Shown here one piece after another: positions 37,378 to 46,331 of a stretch of DNA of 64,000 nucleotides (position 1 is its first letter; each line of letters begins with the position of its first letter). Source of the stretch: a virus; IMG/VR virus record IMGVR_UViG_3300032116_000123, positions 1 through 64,000 of that record. One strand, 5' to 3'. The notes below the pieces were generated by a model. The model ran no database searches. It was not told the origin of the DNA and saw nothing but the letters and a program-made list of their open reading frames with translations. The translations under genes were made by a program, and so were the position numbers.

Positions 37378-39164
37378 ATTGTCATCATCCTGTCTATTGA
37401 CTCTTTTAAATCTTCTGGCATTCTTGGAGCTCTTATCATATTTTGTACAAAGACTTCTTCTGTATTATGATCTTCAAAACTCATTGATTCATATGTATGA
37501 ATTTTGATTTCTTGATTTGAATCAAACCTAGTTCTACTTATAGCATTATAAATTGATCCACATACGGCATCTGCTAAGTCTTTAGATCCTTTTCTTGGGT
37601 GATCAACTTTATCTCTCATAATTTTTAATTGAAGTAACTCATCTATTAATAATGGAATATGTGGCCCATGTAGTCTTTCTTCTAATACAACCATTGCCAT
37701 GTCGTCATAATGTTTTTTAGCAACAGATAAAATTTCAGTATTTATTCCATATTGTTTAAGTTGTTGCATCATATCATGAGAGTTCCATCGGTCAAATGTG
37801 CATATTTTTATTTTGAATCCCTTAGTTCTTAAAGCCAATATATAATCTTTAACTTCGGTAAAATCTACTGATTTATCTGCAGTAGGTGTCCAATATCTTA
37901 TTGCATCAACTTCAACTATTGGTGCTGGTTGTGAGTAAGTATCTGTTACTTTTACGTTTACCCATTTTTGAACATGAGCTAAAGACACAGCGCAGTGGTC
38001 ATGTTTTTGTGCTAAATCTACGTGTATAAAATAATCTTTGTCTGGATCTGGGGCGAACCAATTTTCGAATCTTCCAAATTGATCTATGGCTAATGCAGTA
38101 TTATTAAAAGCTAATTCAATTTTTTCTCTTGATTTAAAAAATGCATCTATTGCTTCTGGTGGCATGCAAGCAAAACGACTTAGTGCATCTGGCATGTTTT
38201 TATAAAATTCTATTTTAAAATCTTCAATTTTTTTAGTAGGATTTACGTCCCAGGTTGGTCTTTTAAGTGCATATACTTTAGGAATATTATATGAAATTAT
38301 ATGATCTTCTTCCCATTCAACCGTTATTTCATTACCCTGCGTTCCGTCTGGTAGGTCTTCATTCATTTTTAAAATTTTAGATTTAATAATAGTTTCTTTT
38401 TCCGCTACTACTGAGTCGTAAAATTTTTGGATTGGATCATTTTTAAAACGAGGAAATGAAAGTAAAATTACTTTACCGTAATCTGGAAAGCGTGATATTA
38501 CAGATCCACGATACATATCGTATATTGCATCTGCGGTTTTAGCTTGATCATGTCCAGTTGTATTTTCTGTGGCGAAGCCAGAAATTTCGTCTAGAATGAC
38601 AGCAATTACGTTATACCCTTCAAAAGCTTCTCTTTCTGAATGTCCTGAGTATACATTTACATTTTTATCAAATCTAATCTCAGAAGCTTTTGGATCATAT
38701 TTTCCTACAAACCATGGACTTCTATCTATACGTGTTTTAAATCCTTTAAAAAATACGTTGTTTGCTTGCTGTGCGTTAACAGCAATATTAATAATATCAA
38801 TTGTATCTCCAGGTGGTTTTCCGTAATATGTTGCTGGATCTTTTAAACATAATAATAAGTAAACCATATAGGAAACTGATATTGTAGATGTATAGTCTTT
38901 TCCTGAACCCTTACCCAATTGAGCAATGATTTCTGTACAAGTCTGTTTAAATCTCCGTTTGCCTTCCTCTTCTCCAAATAATTTAATTAAGGTAGACTCT
39001 TTATATATTTGAGAACCTTTTTCAATTAATGTATATTGATATTCTGAAAGTGGTGGCAATCCTAGATATTCTGGACTAGTAACAAATGTTTTTAGGTCTA
39101 CTGGGCGCTCTTCAAATTCTTCGCCATCTAAAATATCAATTAAATCAGAAAAATCAAAAGACAT
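37374..39164 (-). CDS. terL: Terminase large subunit
   Basis: A 596-residue packaging motor: Walker A-like LGKGSGKDYTS (84-94), Walker B NVIAVILDEISG near residue 190, coupling motif LLSFPRF, and the RNase-H-type nuclease domain from HVDLAQKHDHCAVSL with further acidic residues (CTFDRW). Between it and the terminase-small gene sits a P4H-like oxygenase gene, an unusual insertion. Start ATG shares its first base with the previous stop. Confidence 0.93.
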   Translation of the reverse strand: MSFDFSDLIDILDGEEFEERPVDLKTFVTSPEYLGLPPLSEYQYTLIEKGSQIYKESTLIKLFGEEEGKRRFKQTCTEIIAQLGKGSGKDYTSTISVSYMVYLLLCLKDPATYYGKPPGDTIDIINIAVNAQQANNVFFKGFKTRIDRSPWFVGKYDPKASEIRFDKNVNVYSGHSEREAFEGYNVIAVILDEISGFATENTTGHDQAKTADAIYDMYRGSVISRFPDYGKVILLSFPRFKNDPIQKFYDSVVAEKETIIKSKILKMNEDLPDGTQGNEITVEWEEDHIISYNIPKVYALKRPTWDVNPTKKIEDFKIEFYKNMPDALSRFACMPPEAIDAFFKSREKIELAFNNTALAIDQFGRFENWFAPDPDKDYFIHVDLAQKHDHCAVSLAHVQKWVNVKVTDTYSQPAPIVEVDAIRYWTPTADKSVDFTEVKDYILALRTKGFKIKICTFDRWNSHDMMQQLKQYGINTEILSVAKKHYDDMAMVVLEERLHGPHIPLLIDELLQLKIMRDKVDHPRKGSKDLADAVCGSIYNAISRTRFDSNQEIKIHTYESMSFEDHNTEEVFVQNMIRAPRMPEDLKESIDRMMTI

Positions 39165-39721
39165 TATGCTGGGACTTTTACTTTCTTATATATGTGATTA
39201 CTATATGAGTATCTTTTTTCAGATATTACTGGCTTTACACCATGCAAAGCAATTGGTAATGCACTATGTATTACCATGTCTCCTTGATTTGGAGCATAAA
39301 TTATATTTTGTGTCGGATAATATATTTCTCCGCCTTCAAATTTATTTAAATATACTACTAAACCATAAATTGATAATTCTAACTCTTTATATGGAGTTCC
39401 TTCAACGTATAGCTTAGATAGATTTTCTGCTTCAGTAAAATCATGTATATCAGAATGTTCTCCCCAAAAATTTCCTTTGACCAACCTAGTTGCAGTGCTT
39501 GCTTTTCCAAGATATAAGCCTTCTGGTATCATGGTATTAATTCTATTTCTTAATTTAATAATTTCAGACAATGGTTCTGTTCTAGAAAAATTATTTTCTT
39601 TAATCCATTCTTCTTCATTAATTTTTTCTAATATATCAACTATATTGTTTGACTCTTCTTTGGATAAAAAATTTTCATAAACATATATTTCTTCACCAAT
39701 TCTTTTAAAATTTTCAAACAT
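39164..39721 (-). CDS. 2OG-Fe(II) oxygenase between terminase genes, paralogue 3
   Basis: A 185-residue P4H-like protein: H89-x-D91 (FWGEHSDIHDF), H160 (IALHGVKPV) and R170 (SEKRYSYS). Its start IGEEIYVYENFLSKEE mirrors the two tandem oxygenases at 13.8-15.4 kb, but it is shorter and lacks the CDGSH tail. Coupled by single-base overlaps to terS and terL. Three related genes in one window imply duplication within the phage. Confidence 0.83.
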   Translation of the reverse strand: MFENFKRIGEEIYVYENFLSKEESNNIVDILEKINEEEWIKENNFSRTEPLSEIIKLRNRINTMIPEGLYLGKASTATRLVKGNFWGEHSDIHDFTEAENLSKLYVEGTPYKELELSIYGLVVYLNKFEGGEIYYPTQNIIYAPNQGDMVIHSALPIALHGVKPVISEKRYSYSNHIYKKVKVPA

Positions 39722-40254
39722 TATAATGCTTCTCCTGAATCTATTATTACTGGCTCTACTATTCCAGTTATTTGTGATAATCTTTTTGCAACATCCATTT
39801 TACATTTAGGACAAGAAGATGTAACTTCTTTTAATATTTTAACTAATATTTCTTGCTTATGTTCTGTTTCAGCAATTTGTGATGCTAATTCAGCATTATC
39901 TAAAAGACCTACTTCTTTAAGCATAGTAATTCTTTTTGTTTCAATATCTGAAATTAATTTAAGAGCGTTTGCTTTTACATTTAATTGACCTGCCTGATCT
40001 GCGTCCTCTACAGTTTTCCAGGCTTCTTTAATTAACATTGAGTAATGTTGGTCTGCTCCTGAAATAGCCTCTTTAGCCCGTTCCTTAGAGCTTGTATCGT
40101 TGTATACGACGGTTTTCCACTCATCTATAAGTTCTACTACATCAGAACGTTTAAAGCCCGTCAGAGAGGCAATCTGGGTCGGATTATTGCCCTTTAAAAG
40201 TTCGGCAACAACTTTATTCATACGATCAAAATGATCAGATAATTCAATTTCCAT
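39721..40254 (-). CDS. terS: Terminase small subunit-like protein
   Basis: A 177-residue protein: N-terminal HTH (VAELLKGNNPTQIASLTGFK RSDV), a central helical part and a C-terminal CPKC pair. Size, HTH and location just upstream of terL (one gene between) support a terminase small subunit that recognises packaging DNA. Preceded by a palindrome TTAGTTGACTAA and TATAAT on the minus strand, likely its promoter. Confidence 0.7.
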   Translation of the reverse strand: MEIELSDHFDRMNKVVAELLKGNNPTQIASLTGFKRSDVVELIDEWKTVVYNDTSSKERAKEAISGADQHYSMLIKEAWKTVEDADQAGQLNVKANALKLISDIETKRITMLKEVGLLDNAELASQIAETEHKQEILVKILKEVTSSCPKCKMDVAKRLSQITGIVEPVIIDSGEAL

Positions 40255-40283
40255 ATTAATTTATTATACCATATTTTAGTTGA

Positions 40284-40613
40284 CTAAGATTGAGATTTTG
40301 CTATTTTAAGCAATACTAAATATCCAATTAAATCATCAATATCATTATCTCCAGGATAATCTGTGCCCTTCATAAGTCTATTTAATTTATCATCAATACG
40401 GACATGCAGTTGCTCTCTAGGACCTGCTTTTGAAAATATACGAACAGGATCTAAGGCTGAATTTCCATATGATATATTTTTTTCAATAAGCATATGAGCA
40501 ATTTCATGACAGGTATTCCAAATTTCTTGACCTGCTGCTGTACCTACTGTTAATAGATATAAGTCTTCACATCTAAATTCTTTTATATCTTCGAATACTG
40601 GCTTTAAGCTCAT
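40284..40613 (-). CDS. DUF6378/DUF1599-like protein
   Basis: 109 residues with HEIAHMLIEKNISYGNSALD, then VRIDDKLNRLMKG and DIDDLIGYLVLLKIAK. The pattern is that of small phage DUF1599/6378 proteins, sometimes annotated as nucleotide-modification-associated. It looks like a helical MazG-like relative; substrate unknown. Confidence 0.7.
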   Translation of the reverse strand: MSLKPVFEDIKEFRCEDLYLLTVGTAAGQEIWNTCHEIAHMLIEKNISYGNSALDPVRIFSKAGPREQLHVRIDDKLNRLMKGTDYPGDNDIDDLIGYLVLLKIAKSQS

Positions 40614-41323
40614 CTTGTACCTTTCACTAGTGGATCTTCAATCCATTGAACGTATCCGTCTTCCCATTTTTGACTACCATAAATATGTTTAACGTCAATA
40701 AAATGGAATATCCGCCAATTTTCTCCACCATAACAGTGGAATTTATATAGTTTAGCATTATCTGATGAATTTAACAATAGGTAATCATCAATTAAATTGT
40801 TAACCTGAATATTTAATGCTTTAAGAATACCTTTAGTCCATATATCTGGTCCTGTGTGGGTATGAACAAAATGTGGAGATCCATAAGTCGGATTAATTAA
40901 TTTTTCTTTAATTGTATCTAGGACTGATTTTAAAATAGGATTTCCAGCGGATGCAGCAAATGTCCATTGGCAAAAATGAATATCAGTTTCAGGACAAACA
41001 ATCATTTCATATTCTTCATTTAACCATGTATTAATTGGATTCAAACATTCTGTATCTAAATCTGTATATACTCCACCGTATTTATAAATGATCATATATC
41101 TCCACAAATCACCACGCATTACTCCTACTGGAAGTCCGACAAATAAATCATGCCACTCTTGCCCATATTCTTCTAAAATAAATTGTGCAGCTTGACTATC
41201 ATCCATATATCTATATTCATATTCAGGATTTAATGTCTTCCACGTATTTACTGCATCCAGCATATATGGCTGCAATTGATCAAATGGGTCTTTGTAAGTT
41301 TGCCAGATAATCTTTGGAATCAT
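40610..41323 (-). CDS. GT32-type glycosyltransferase (DXD)
   Basis: A 237-residue protein: MIPKIIWQTYKDPFDQLQPY at the start, GDLWRYMIIYKYGGVYTDLD with the DxD at the end. This is the OCH1/capsular-synthesis (GT32) pattern. Nucleotide-sugar-dependent. Part of a three-gene GT32-methyltransferase-GT25 set coupled by short overlaps, so a second glycan-modifying unit separated from the 30.7-37.1 kb cluster by the terminase genes. Confidence 0.88.
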   Translation of the reverse strand: MIPKIIWQTYKDPFDQLQPYMLDAVNTWKTLNPEYEYRYMDDSQAAQFILEEYGQEWHDLFVGLPVGVMRGDLWRYMIIYKYGGVYTDLDTECLNPINTWLNEEYEMIVCPETDIHFCQWTFAASAGNPILKSVLDTIKEKLINPTYGSPHFVHTHTGPDIWTKGILKALNIQVNNLIDDYLLLNSSDNAKLYKFHCYGGENWRIFHFIDVKHIYGSQKWEDGYVQWIEDPLVKGTR

Positions 41324-41838
41324 TGATTATCAAATTTCGCTATGAATACTCCTGTCACTGGAAATTCTTTATGCTCCACAATTCCTTTAAAAGTTTTTAA
41401 AACCCTTTCGGTGTTCCAATCTTCTTCCACATGAACCTCATATGGATTTCCATTAATTGCATCTTGATGGTAATGAATAATAGGAATAGATATGATGGCA
41501 TTTCTTGCCTGTTGAGATATTCTATTCCAAAGTTCAACCGCTGACTCTTCTGACATATGTTCTAAAACATCTCCAAGTATTACAAGGTCATATTTAAAAT
41601 TATTCATATCTTTAACATCCATAGCAAATAATTTATCATATCTATTTTCTAGATTAAATTGATCTATATATGGCTGCCACACCTCTACTGCGTTTATTAT
41701 TACTCCAGAACCAAGGCCATCTCTAATTAAATCAAGGTATACGCCTTGACCAGCCCCAACATCAAGAACTGTTTTTGGATTTATTTCAATTATTTTTTCT
41801 TTAGTCCAAGGTTTATTTGTTGGATCAGAGTATCCCAT
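41320..41838 (-). CDS. SAM-dependent methyltransferase
   Basis: 172 residues: VLDVGAGQGVYLDLI (motif I), ALE-type acidic VEVWQPYIDQ, and DLVILGDVLEHMSEESAVEL (motif IV/V with EH). Class I small-molecule methyltransferase. Sandwiched between two glycosyltransferases, it probably methylates a glycan. Confidence 0.85.
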   Translation of the reverse strand: MGYSDPTNKPWTKEKIIEINPKTVLDVGAGQGVYLDLIRDGLGSGVIINAVEVWQPYIDQFNLENRYDKLFAMDVKDMNNFKYDLVILGDVLEHMSEESAVELWNRISQQARNAIISIPIIHYHQDAINGNPYEVHVEEDWNTERVLKTFKGIVEHKEFPVTGVFIAKFDNQ

Positions 41839-42520
41839 TTAAAATTTTCCTATCTTCTTTTGTTTGAAATGTTGACTCTATTGACAATATGTCGCAAATT
41901 CTTTTAGCATCTGGCTTTAAAGTAAACACTTCTAATAAATGTTTTTGTCTAAACATAAACCAATCTAATGGTAAGTTTATACCATTACTTGCAAAATGTA
42001 TCATTTTTTGAGCACCTGTTCTGCTTACTATATAGCAGGCAGCAGACCAGTCTTGATAAGATGAGCATAATTCATCTGATATATCTAGCGAAGTATTATA
42101 TTTATGATCTTGATCTGCTGGACAGAATGCATGAAATGCGTCAAATCTTTTTGGCAATTGTTTCATATATTTTTCTAATTCAATTAAAAAATTGTCATAT
42201 AAAATAATATCGTCTTCCATTAATATTAAATAGTCATAATCAGAATCAATAAAGTTTTTCCATGCCAGCCAGTTGCTTGCCCATATTCCAACTTCGCCAT
42301 ATCTCCAGCCCTGCTTGTTGTCTAAATTGTATCCATTAATATCTATATTAAAATCTAAATTTTGATTTTTAAAATTAACATATTCATCGTATGATGAAAT
42401 TTTGATAGTATCTGTATCTAGAATTTTTATATTTTTAAGCAAATTAGAATGAACATTTTCAACTAATTTATTTCTATCATGATCTCTTGGTAAATGGAAA
42501 AGCTTATAGGCTATATTCAT
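41825..42520 (-). CDS. GT25-type glycosyltransferase
   Basis: 231 residues: N-terminal MNIAYKLFHLPRDHDRNKLV, EVGIWASNWLAWKNFI and YLILMEDDIILYDNF. The LMEDD stretch is the GT25 metal site. Similar enzymes add sugars to LPS or collagen. Overlaps the methyltransferase by 14 nt. Confidence 0.85.
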   Translation of the reverse strand: MNIAYKLFHLPRDHDRNKLVENVHSNLLKNIKILDTDTIKISSYDEYVNFKNQNLDFNIDINGYNLDNKQGWRYGEVGIWASNWLAWKNFIDSDYDYLILMEDDIILYDNFLIELEKYMKQLPKRFDAFHAFCPADQDHKYNTSLDISDELCSSYQDWSAACYIVSRTGAQKMIHFASNGINLPLDWFMFRQKHLLEVFTLKPDAKRICDILSIESTFQTKEDRKILNGIL

Positions 42521-42714
42521 CTCTTTTTAATTAATCCAAATTGCTCTAAGTATCTTTGTATAGTCATAGCAGAAACTTTACATTCTTTAGAAATTTCAGT
42601 AACTGTTTTCTTTTGAACTATATATCTACGATATAGCCAATCTTTACTTTGATATAACTTTATATAGACCACCACCCAGTATTTTTCCAAGCGTCTGGAT
42701 TTTTCTTTAGCCAT
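42517..42714 (-). CDS. HTH protein, start uncertain
   Basis: A short basic protein with HTH VTEISKECKVSAMTIQRYLE near the C-terminus, as in small phage DNA-binding proteins. The ATG at 42714 gives 65 residues but overlaps the next zinc gene by 55 nt; GTG codons at 42675 or 42672 would give about 52 residues and less overlap. Likely a local regulator. Confidence 0.6.
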   Translation of the reverse strand: MAKEKSRRLEKYWVVVYIKLYQSKDWLYRRYIVQKKTVTEISKECKVSAMTIQRYLEQFGLIKKR

Positions 42715-42821
42715 TCTTTATTTAATTCTCTTTGTTTTTCCCAATCAATTTCATGAGTTGGCATATTGCACTTTGGACATATTTCTGAGCCCATATGCTT
42801 ATAAACATGTTCACATTTCAT
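42660..42821 (-). CDS. Zinc-binding small protein (53 aa)
   Basis: MKCEHVYKHMGSEICPKCNM: C3, H5 or H9, C15, C18 make a zinc site; the rest is a helix rich in Trp/Lys (KNPDAWKNTGWWSI). Coupled to the RuvC-like gene by ATGA-type overlap. The frame looks coding, which is why the longer HTH start is doubted. Confidence 0.55.
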   Translation of the reverse strand: MKCEHVYKHMGSEICPKCNMPTHEIDWEKQRELNKEWLKKNPDAWKNTGWWSI

Positions 42822-43384
42822 CGTTTAGTTAATACCTCATTTGAATAATAAGCAATTCCAAAAGCATCTGCTACGTCGAAATCATTTAAGGATAGACTAT
42901 ATTTATTATTAAAATAATCTACCGTTCTTTGTTTACGCATGTTGCGTAACTGGTTTTTATACCAAGAATCTGCATATCCAGGATTCTTTAATCTTATTGC
43001 AGACTTTTCATCTTTCGTTGGATTTTTGTTGCCAATGAATGCCTGCCACGAGGATGGACTAATAGTAATAACCTCAGCGCCAGTAGACATAAGCTCAGCA
43101 ATAACAACTCCATAGACATATGATAATTTTATCACAGCATCTGCTGATCTGACAAGGACTGCACCTTCTACTGCAATATAATCTGACTTTAGTTCTTCTA
43201 ACATTAAATTAGTTTTTATTTTAGCATCATATATTTTTTCATATATAGTTGCGCCCTTAAATTCAATTTTACCCCACTTTAATGGTTTATTATTTTCCAT
43301 AAGGCAAAATGCAACGGAGTTAGTGGAGGCATCTATTCCTAAAACTTTATTAGCTTTTATTTTAACTAAGTTAGCTAATGTCAC
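42818..43384 (-). CDS. ruvC: RuvC-like Holliday junction resolvase
   Basis: 188 residues with RNase-H fold: KVLGIDASTNSVAFCL (Asp18), IAVEGAVLVRS (Glu73), and LNDFDVADAFGIAYY with Asp170/Asp173. These are the acidic residues of RuvC-type enzymes. Resolves branched DNA before packaging. Typical phage neighbour: a zinc-finger gene and a Cas4-like nuclease immediately upstream. Confidence 0.85.
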   Translation of the reverse strand: MTLANLVKIKANKVLGIDASTNSVAFCLMENNKPLKWGKIEFKGATIYEKIYDAKIKTNLMLEELKSDYIAVEGAVLVRSADAVIKLSYVYGVVIAELMSTGAEVITISPSSWQAFIGNKNPTKDEKSAIRLKNPGYADSWYKNQLRNMRKQRTVDYFNNKYSLSLNDFDVADAFGIAYYSNEVLTKR

Positions 43385-43649
43385 CTAATATGCTCCATAT
43401 AATTTTTTTACTTTGATAATCAATATTTTTTTCACAAGTAGAACAAATGTTGGATTGATTATATCTACTTAATTTAGTTTTACAATTTTTACAAATTCTG
43501 TGTGCTCCACTTTTAATAGCCTTTTTTTCATAATATTTTTCCATTATTCTACGATTTGTAGCAATTCGACAGCATTCGTCTGAGCAGTACTTTTGATTAT
43601 GAGTTTTAGGATTAAAGTTTTTAGCGCATTCTGAATTAAAACATATCAT
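43371..43649 (-). CDS. Double zinc-finger phage protein
   Basis: 92 residues: CAKNFNPKTHNQKYCSDECC then CKNCKTKLSRYNQSNICSTC, two Cys-rich knuckles. The KTHNQKYCSDECCRIATNRR pattern recurs next to ruvC-like genes in many phages. Probably nucleic-acid-binding. Overlaps the resolvase gene by 14 nt. Confidence 0.75.
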   Translation of the reverse strand: MICFNSECAKNFNPKTHNQKYCSDECCRIATNRRIMEKYYEKKAIKSGAHRICKNCKTKLSRYNQSNICSTCEKNIDYQSKKIIWSILGDIS

Positions 43650-44449
43650 AAGTCTGGTGCCTCATATGCTGCTATCTGTACTGTTCCAGTTTCTGCTGAC
43701 CAGCATTCTTTTTTAATAGGACATCCTTTACAGGAATATGAAGTTTTGGTGAATGGTCTCATTGGCAATCCCCCATCCTTAAAATTATCATATACTTCGC
43801 ATAACCAAATAAAAAGATCGTCAATAATTTTTTTATTTTTTTCTGTTAATTGTATTGGGATAAGTAATATCTCTTGTGTATTTTTATTTTCATATAGAAA
43901 AAATGCTTCTTTTGCATTACGTAATTTCATATATGTTAAAAGCTGAAGCATATGATTTGATGAAGGAGACATTTCAGCTTGTCTAGTATCCCAAACTTCT
44001 TGCTTAGCTGTCTTTATTTCTCCAATAACTTCTTCATCATCCCAATTAATTACAAGATCAATAAATCCACGAATTGGCGGATATTCATTTGTTATCTCTA
44101 CTTCAGTTTTAACTTCTTTCATAGAATTTGTTTTAAACAAATCTGATGATTGATTTTGTATTAGTTTTTGTAATCTTTCATGAGCTTGAGTTCCATGAGA
44201 CATATTTGCAATTGCTTTAGCATCGTTATTATCTATAAATGTTGCACCAGAAAATGCCATATACCAATATCTTGGACAATTTCCATTGCCGTATCCAAAA
44301 CTACTTGGGCTAAATGATTTTTTAGTCATTAAACCATCTGGCCTTTTTGTTGCTAGGTATGCATCATCTAATAATTTAGAAAATTCTTCAATGTTAAATT
44401 TACCATTGTATTTTTTAAATTTTAAATTATTTACTATTTCTCTAGCCAT
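43646..44449 (-). CDS. Cas4/RecB-like PD-(D/E)XK nuclease
   Basis: About 267 residues from the ATG at 44449 (the frame opens 27 nt earlier). HGTQAHERLQK, then IRGFIDLVINWDDEEVIGEI-KTAK (active-site Asp and E-x-K), then CKGCPIKKEC; with the early CPRYW this gives the 1+3 Cys iron-sulfur pattern of Cas4/AddB nucleases. Works in recombination or end processing; no cas genes or CRISPR array are present. Confidence 0.82.
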   Translation of the reverse strand: MAREIVNNLKFKKYNGKFNIEEFSKLLDDAYLATKRPDGLMTKKSFSPSSFGYGNGNCPRYWYMAFSGATFIDNNDAKAIANMSHGTQAHERLQKLIQNQSSDLFKTNSMKEVKTEVEITNEYPPIRGFIDLVINWDDEEVIGEIKTAKQEVWDTRQAEMSPSSNHMLQLLTYMKLRNAKEAFFLYENKNTQEILLIPIQLTEKNKKIIDDLFIWLCEVYDNFKDGGLPMRPFTKTSYSCKGCPIKKECWSAETGTVQIAAYEAPDL

Positions 44450-44780
44450 TATATCTAACAACATACTTGAGGGCATCTACAAGTTTGTCTATGGACTCCT
44501 TTACTGAATAGTAAACATTCTTTTTATTATTATTTTCTGTTCCAGCCTTGTCTTTCATAATTGTAGAATATACCGAAGCCATTACTGCAAATTTTGTTGA
44601 CATTGCCTGCAATTCCATTATTAAATGTGGAGCTTTTGCAGACGGTACGTCTGGATTCATTAGTAATTTTACCACAATTGCTAAAGCTTTATCTAAATGT
44701 TCATCTTTCATAAACTCATGAAGATCATTAAATTCTGTGATGTCACTAATTAGTTCAAGAGTATTTTTAGATTCAGTCAT
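44442..44780 (-). CDS. Helical phage protein (112 aa)
   Basis: MTESKNTLELISDITEFNDL, then a hydrophobic/helical middle (VKLLMNPDVPSAKAPHLIME) and basic end. Overlaps the Cas4-like gene by 8 nt and is coupled to the XapX-like gene. Likely a recombination accessory; no family recognised. Confidence 0.6.
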   Translation of the reverse strand: MTESKNTLELISDITEFNDLHEFMKDEHLDKALAIVVKLLMNPDVPSAKAPHLIMELQAMSTKFAVMASVYSTIMKDKAGTENNNKKNVYYSVKESIDKLVDALKYVVRYNG

Positions 44781-44935
44781 TATAAAATTTTACCTATCAG
44801 TCCATATCCTATCCATAATCCTACTATACCCATTACCCCAGCAAATACTGGCGGTGCAGGTACTGGAAGTTTAAATAAAGCAAATACTGCTCCTACTCCA
44901 GCACCAGTTAATGTGGTTAGAAAAACTTCTTTCAT
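44780..44935 (-). CDS. XapX-domain membrane protein (51 aa)
   Basis: MKEVFLTTLTGAGVGAVFAL then KLPVPAPPVFAGVMGIVGLW: two hydrophobic segments with the PxPxPP turn, the XapX (DUF1427) signature. Function of the family unknown. Stop shares a base with the following ATG. Confidence 0.8.
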   Translation of the reverse strand: MKEVFLTTLTGAGVGAVFALFKLPVPAPPVFAGVMGIVGLWIGYGLIGKIL

Positions 44936-45072
44936 TTTACTATCCTTTTGTCTTTAGGAAATGCTCCCATGTCAGCTTTAACAGTACCGTCTTTTCTTAA
45001 TCTAACAATTCTGCCATTTTTTATTTGCATTTTGTTAAATCCATCATGTCTTTTATATTTTCCGCTAGACAT
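44932..45072 (-). CDS. Small basic protein (46 aa)
   Basis: MSSGKYKRHDGFNKMQIKNG, then RIVRLRKDGTVKADM: a short beta/basic domain. ATGA overlap with the XapX gene. Function unknown. Confidence 0.55.
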   Translation of the reverse strand: MSSGKYKRHDGFNKMQIKNGRIVRLRKDGTVKADMGAFPKDKRIVK

Positions 45073-45073
45073 T

Positions 45074-46030
45074 TTATATTTTCCTTCCATCAATATATTC
45101 TTCTGATTCCACGAAGATCGGAATAACTCTTTTTAATTTATTTGGTTCTTGTCCTTTATAAACTAATTGTCTTCCTACTTCTCCATCTTCAACAACATTT
45201 TTAATTTTTTCATTTTGCATTTCTATCCATTTAGCAAGACCATTTGTTCTAACTCCATAAATCCAATCTTTACTTCCTGGGCTTCTAAATATAGAAAATG
45301 ACCTAATAAATATTTTATTAGGTTGAGATTTTACAGACCTTGCTCCATGCCAAAATGGTCTTCCTGATGGGAATACAGTAATGTCTCCCTTTTTAGGTTT
45401 ATATACAAAAACTTTTTTATTTTCTTCATCAACAAAATCAATTTCTCCGCCTTCATAATCGTCATTTAAATAAATTGTATATGTAATTATTTGCTTTGGT
45501 CCAGGCTCTTCTTCTCTATGATTATGCCAATCTGTATGTACTGCAATTGTATAATCTTCTTCTAAATTTAATTTATGTTGTAATATTTCAAATGTAGATA
45601 AGCTCATATTACTAGCATCTTCTCTATCTGGGGCCATGATGTCCCAATCAGTTATTTCATAAGTCCATTTTCCATTATCTTTCCAATCATTTAAATAATC
45701 AAAATGAACAGTTTTTATAGCATTTCTTATTAAACTAAAACCCTTAATGTGCTCTTTTTTATTTTTTTTCATATCATATGGGTCTGACCATATACTTCTT
45801 AATCCGAATGTATACCAAGGAGTCCATGTATAAATTAAACTATTATCGTTTCTTAATTCTGGCTGTGGGCCGTGATAGTCTCTATATACAGACTCTTCTG
45901 GTTTTGTTTTTTCAAGATCCACAATATCTTTTTGAGATTCATATATTTGATTTAATAATAGATTAATATCATTCTCAGATAATATATCTCTATAAACAGT
46001 CACTTGAGGCATTATATTTATTTTATTCAT
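45074..46030 (-). CDS. 2OG-Fe(II) oxygenase (P4H-like), divergent
   Basis: A 318-residue P4H-like protein: IAVHTDWHNHREEE (H-x-D), then the distal FWHGARSVKSQPNKIFIRSF with His and Arg. YLNDDYEGGEIDFVDE matches the P4H core. It is larger than the three related paralogues and has an N-terminal extension of about 150 residues; it lies between small genes and an unknown gene just upstream of recA. Substrate unknown. Confidence 0.8.
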   Translation of the reverse strand: MNKINIMPQVTVYRDILSENDINLLLNQIYESQKDIVDLEKTKPEESVYRDYHGPQPELRNDNSLIYTWTPWYTFGLRSIWSDPYDMKKNKKEHIKGFSLIRNAIKTVHFDYLNDWKDNGKWTYEITDWDIMAPDREDASNMSLSTFEILQHKLNLEEDYTIAVHTDWHNHREEEPGPKQIITYTIYLNDDYEGGEIDFVDEENKKVFVYKPKKGDITVFPSGRPFWHGARSVKSQPNKIFIRSFSIFRSPGSKDWIYGVRTNGLAKWIEMQNEKIKNVVEDGEVGRQLVYKGQEPNKLKRVIPIFVESEEYIDGRKI

Positions 46031-46331
46031 TATTTTTCTCCCAACAATCTAAAATTTGTTCTAATAAAGACCATTCTATCACAGCAAGCCTAGTTTTTGA
46101 ATTATCCTTACCCAATATTATTTTTAGTACTGGGTGCTTATCTCTACTTACTTTGAATGTGTCTGTGCATATCTTGGACCAAATGCTTTGAGATATTGAA
46201 ATGCTTTTTTCATATTCTTTATAGTCTACCACAAAATTACGCCATTGGGCATCTCCTTTTTGATAGTTTCCACGTCCACTATTTTTTTGTTGTTTAGCAC
46301 CATCTCGTTTTGCTTCTGATCTTTCAGACAT
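46023..46331 (-). CDS. Conserved phage protein near recA (102 aa)
   Basis: Basic start SERSEAKRDGAKQQKNSGRG, then DAQWRNFVVDYKEYEKSISI, a resolvase-like basic-plus-alpha/beta layout. Resembles conserved proteins I recall near phage recombination genes; a nuclease or DNA-binding role is guessed, not shown. Confidence 0.6.
   Translation of the reverse strand: MSERSEAKRDGAKQQKNSGRGNYQKGDAQWRNFVVDYKEYEKSISISQSIWSKICTDTFKVSRDKHPVLKIILGKDNSKTRLAVIEWSLLEQILDCWEKNNE

Noticed and set aside
43646-44449. Cas4-like nuclease as sign of a CRISPR system
   Set aside because: No cas1, cas2 or repeat-spacer array is present; Cas4-like nucleases are common phage recombination genes.
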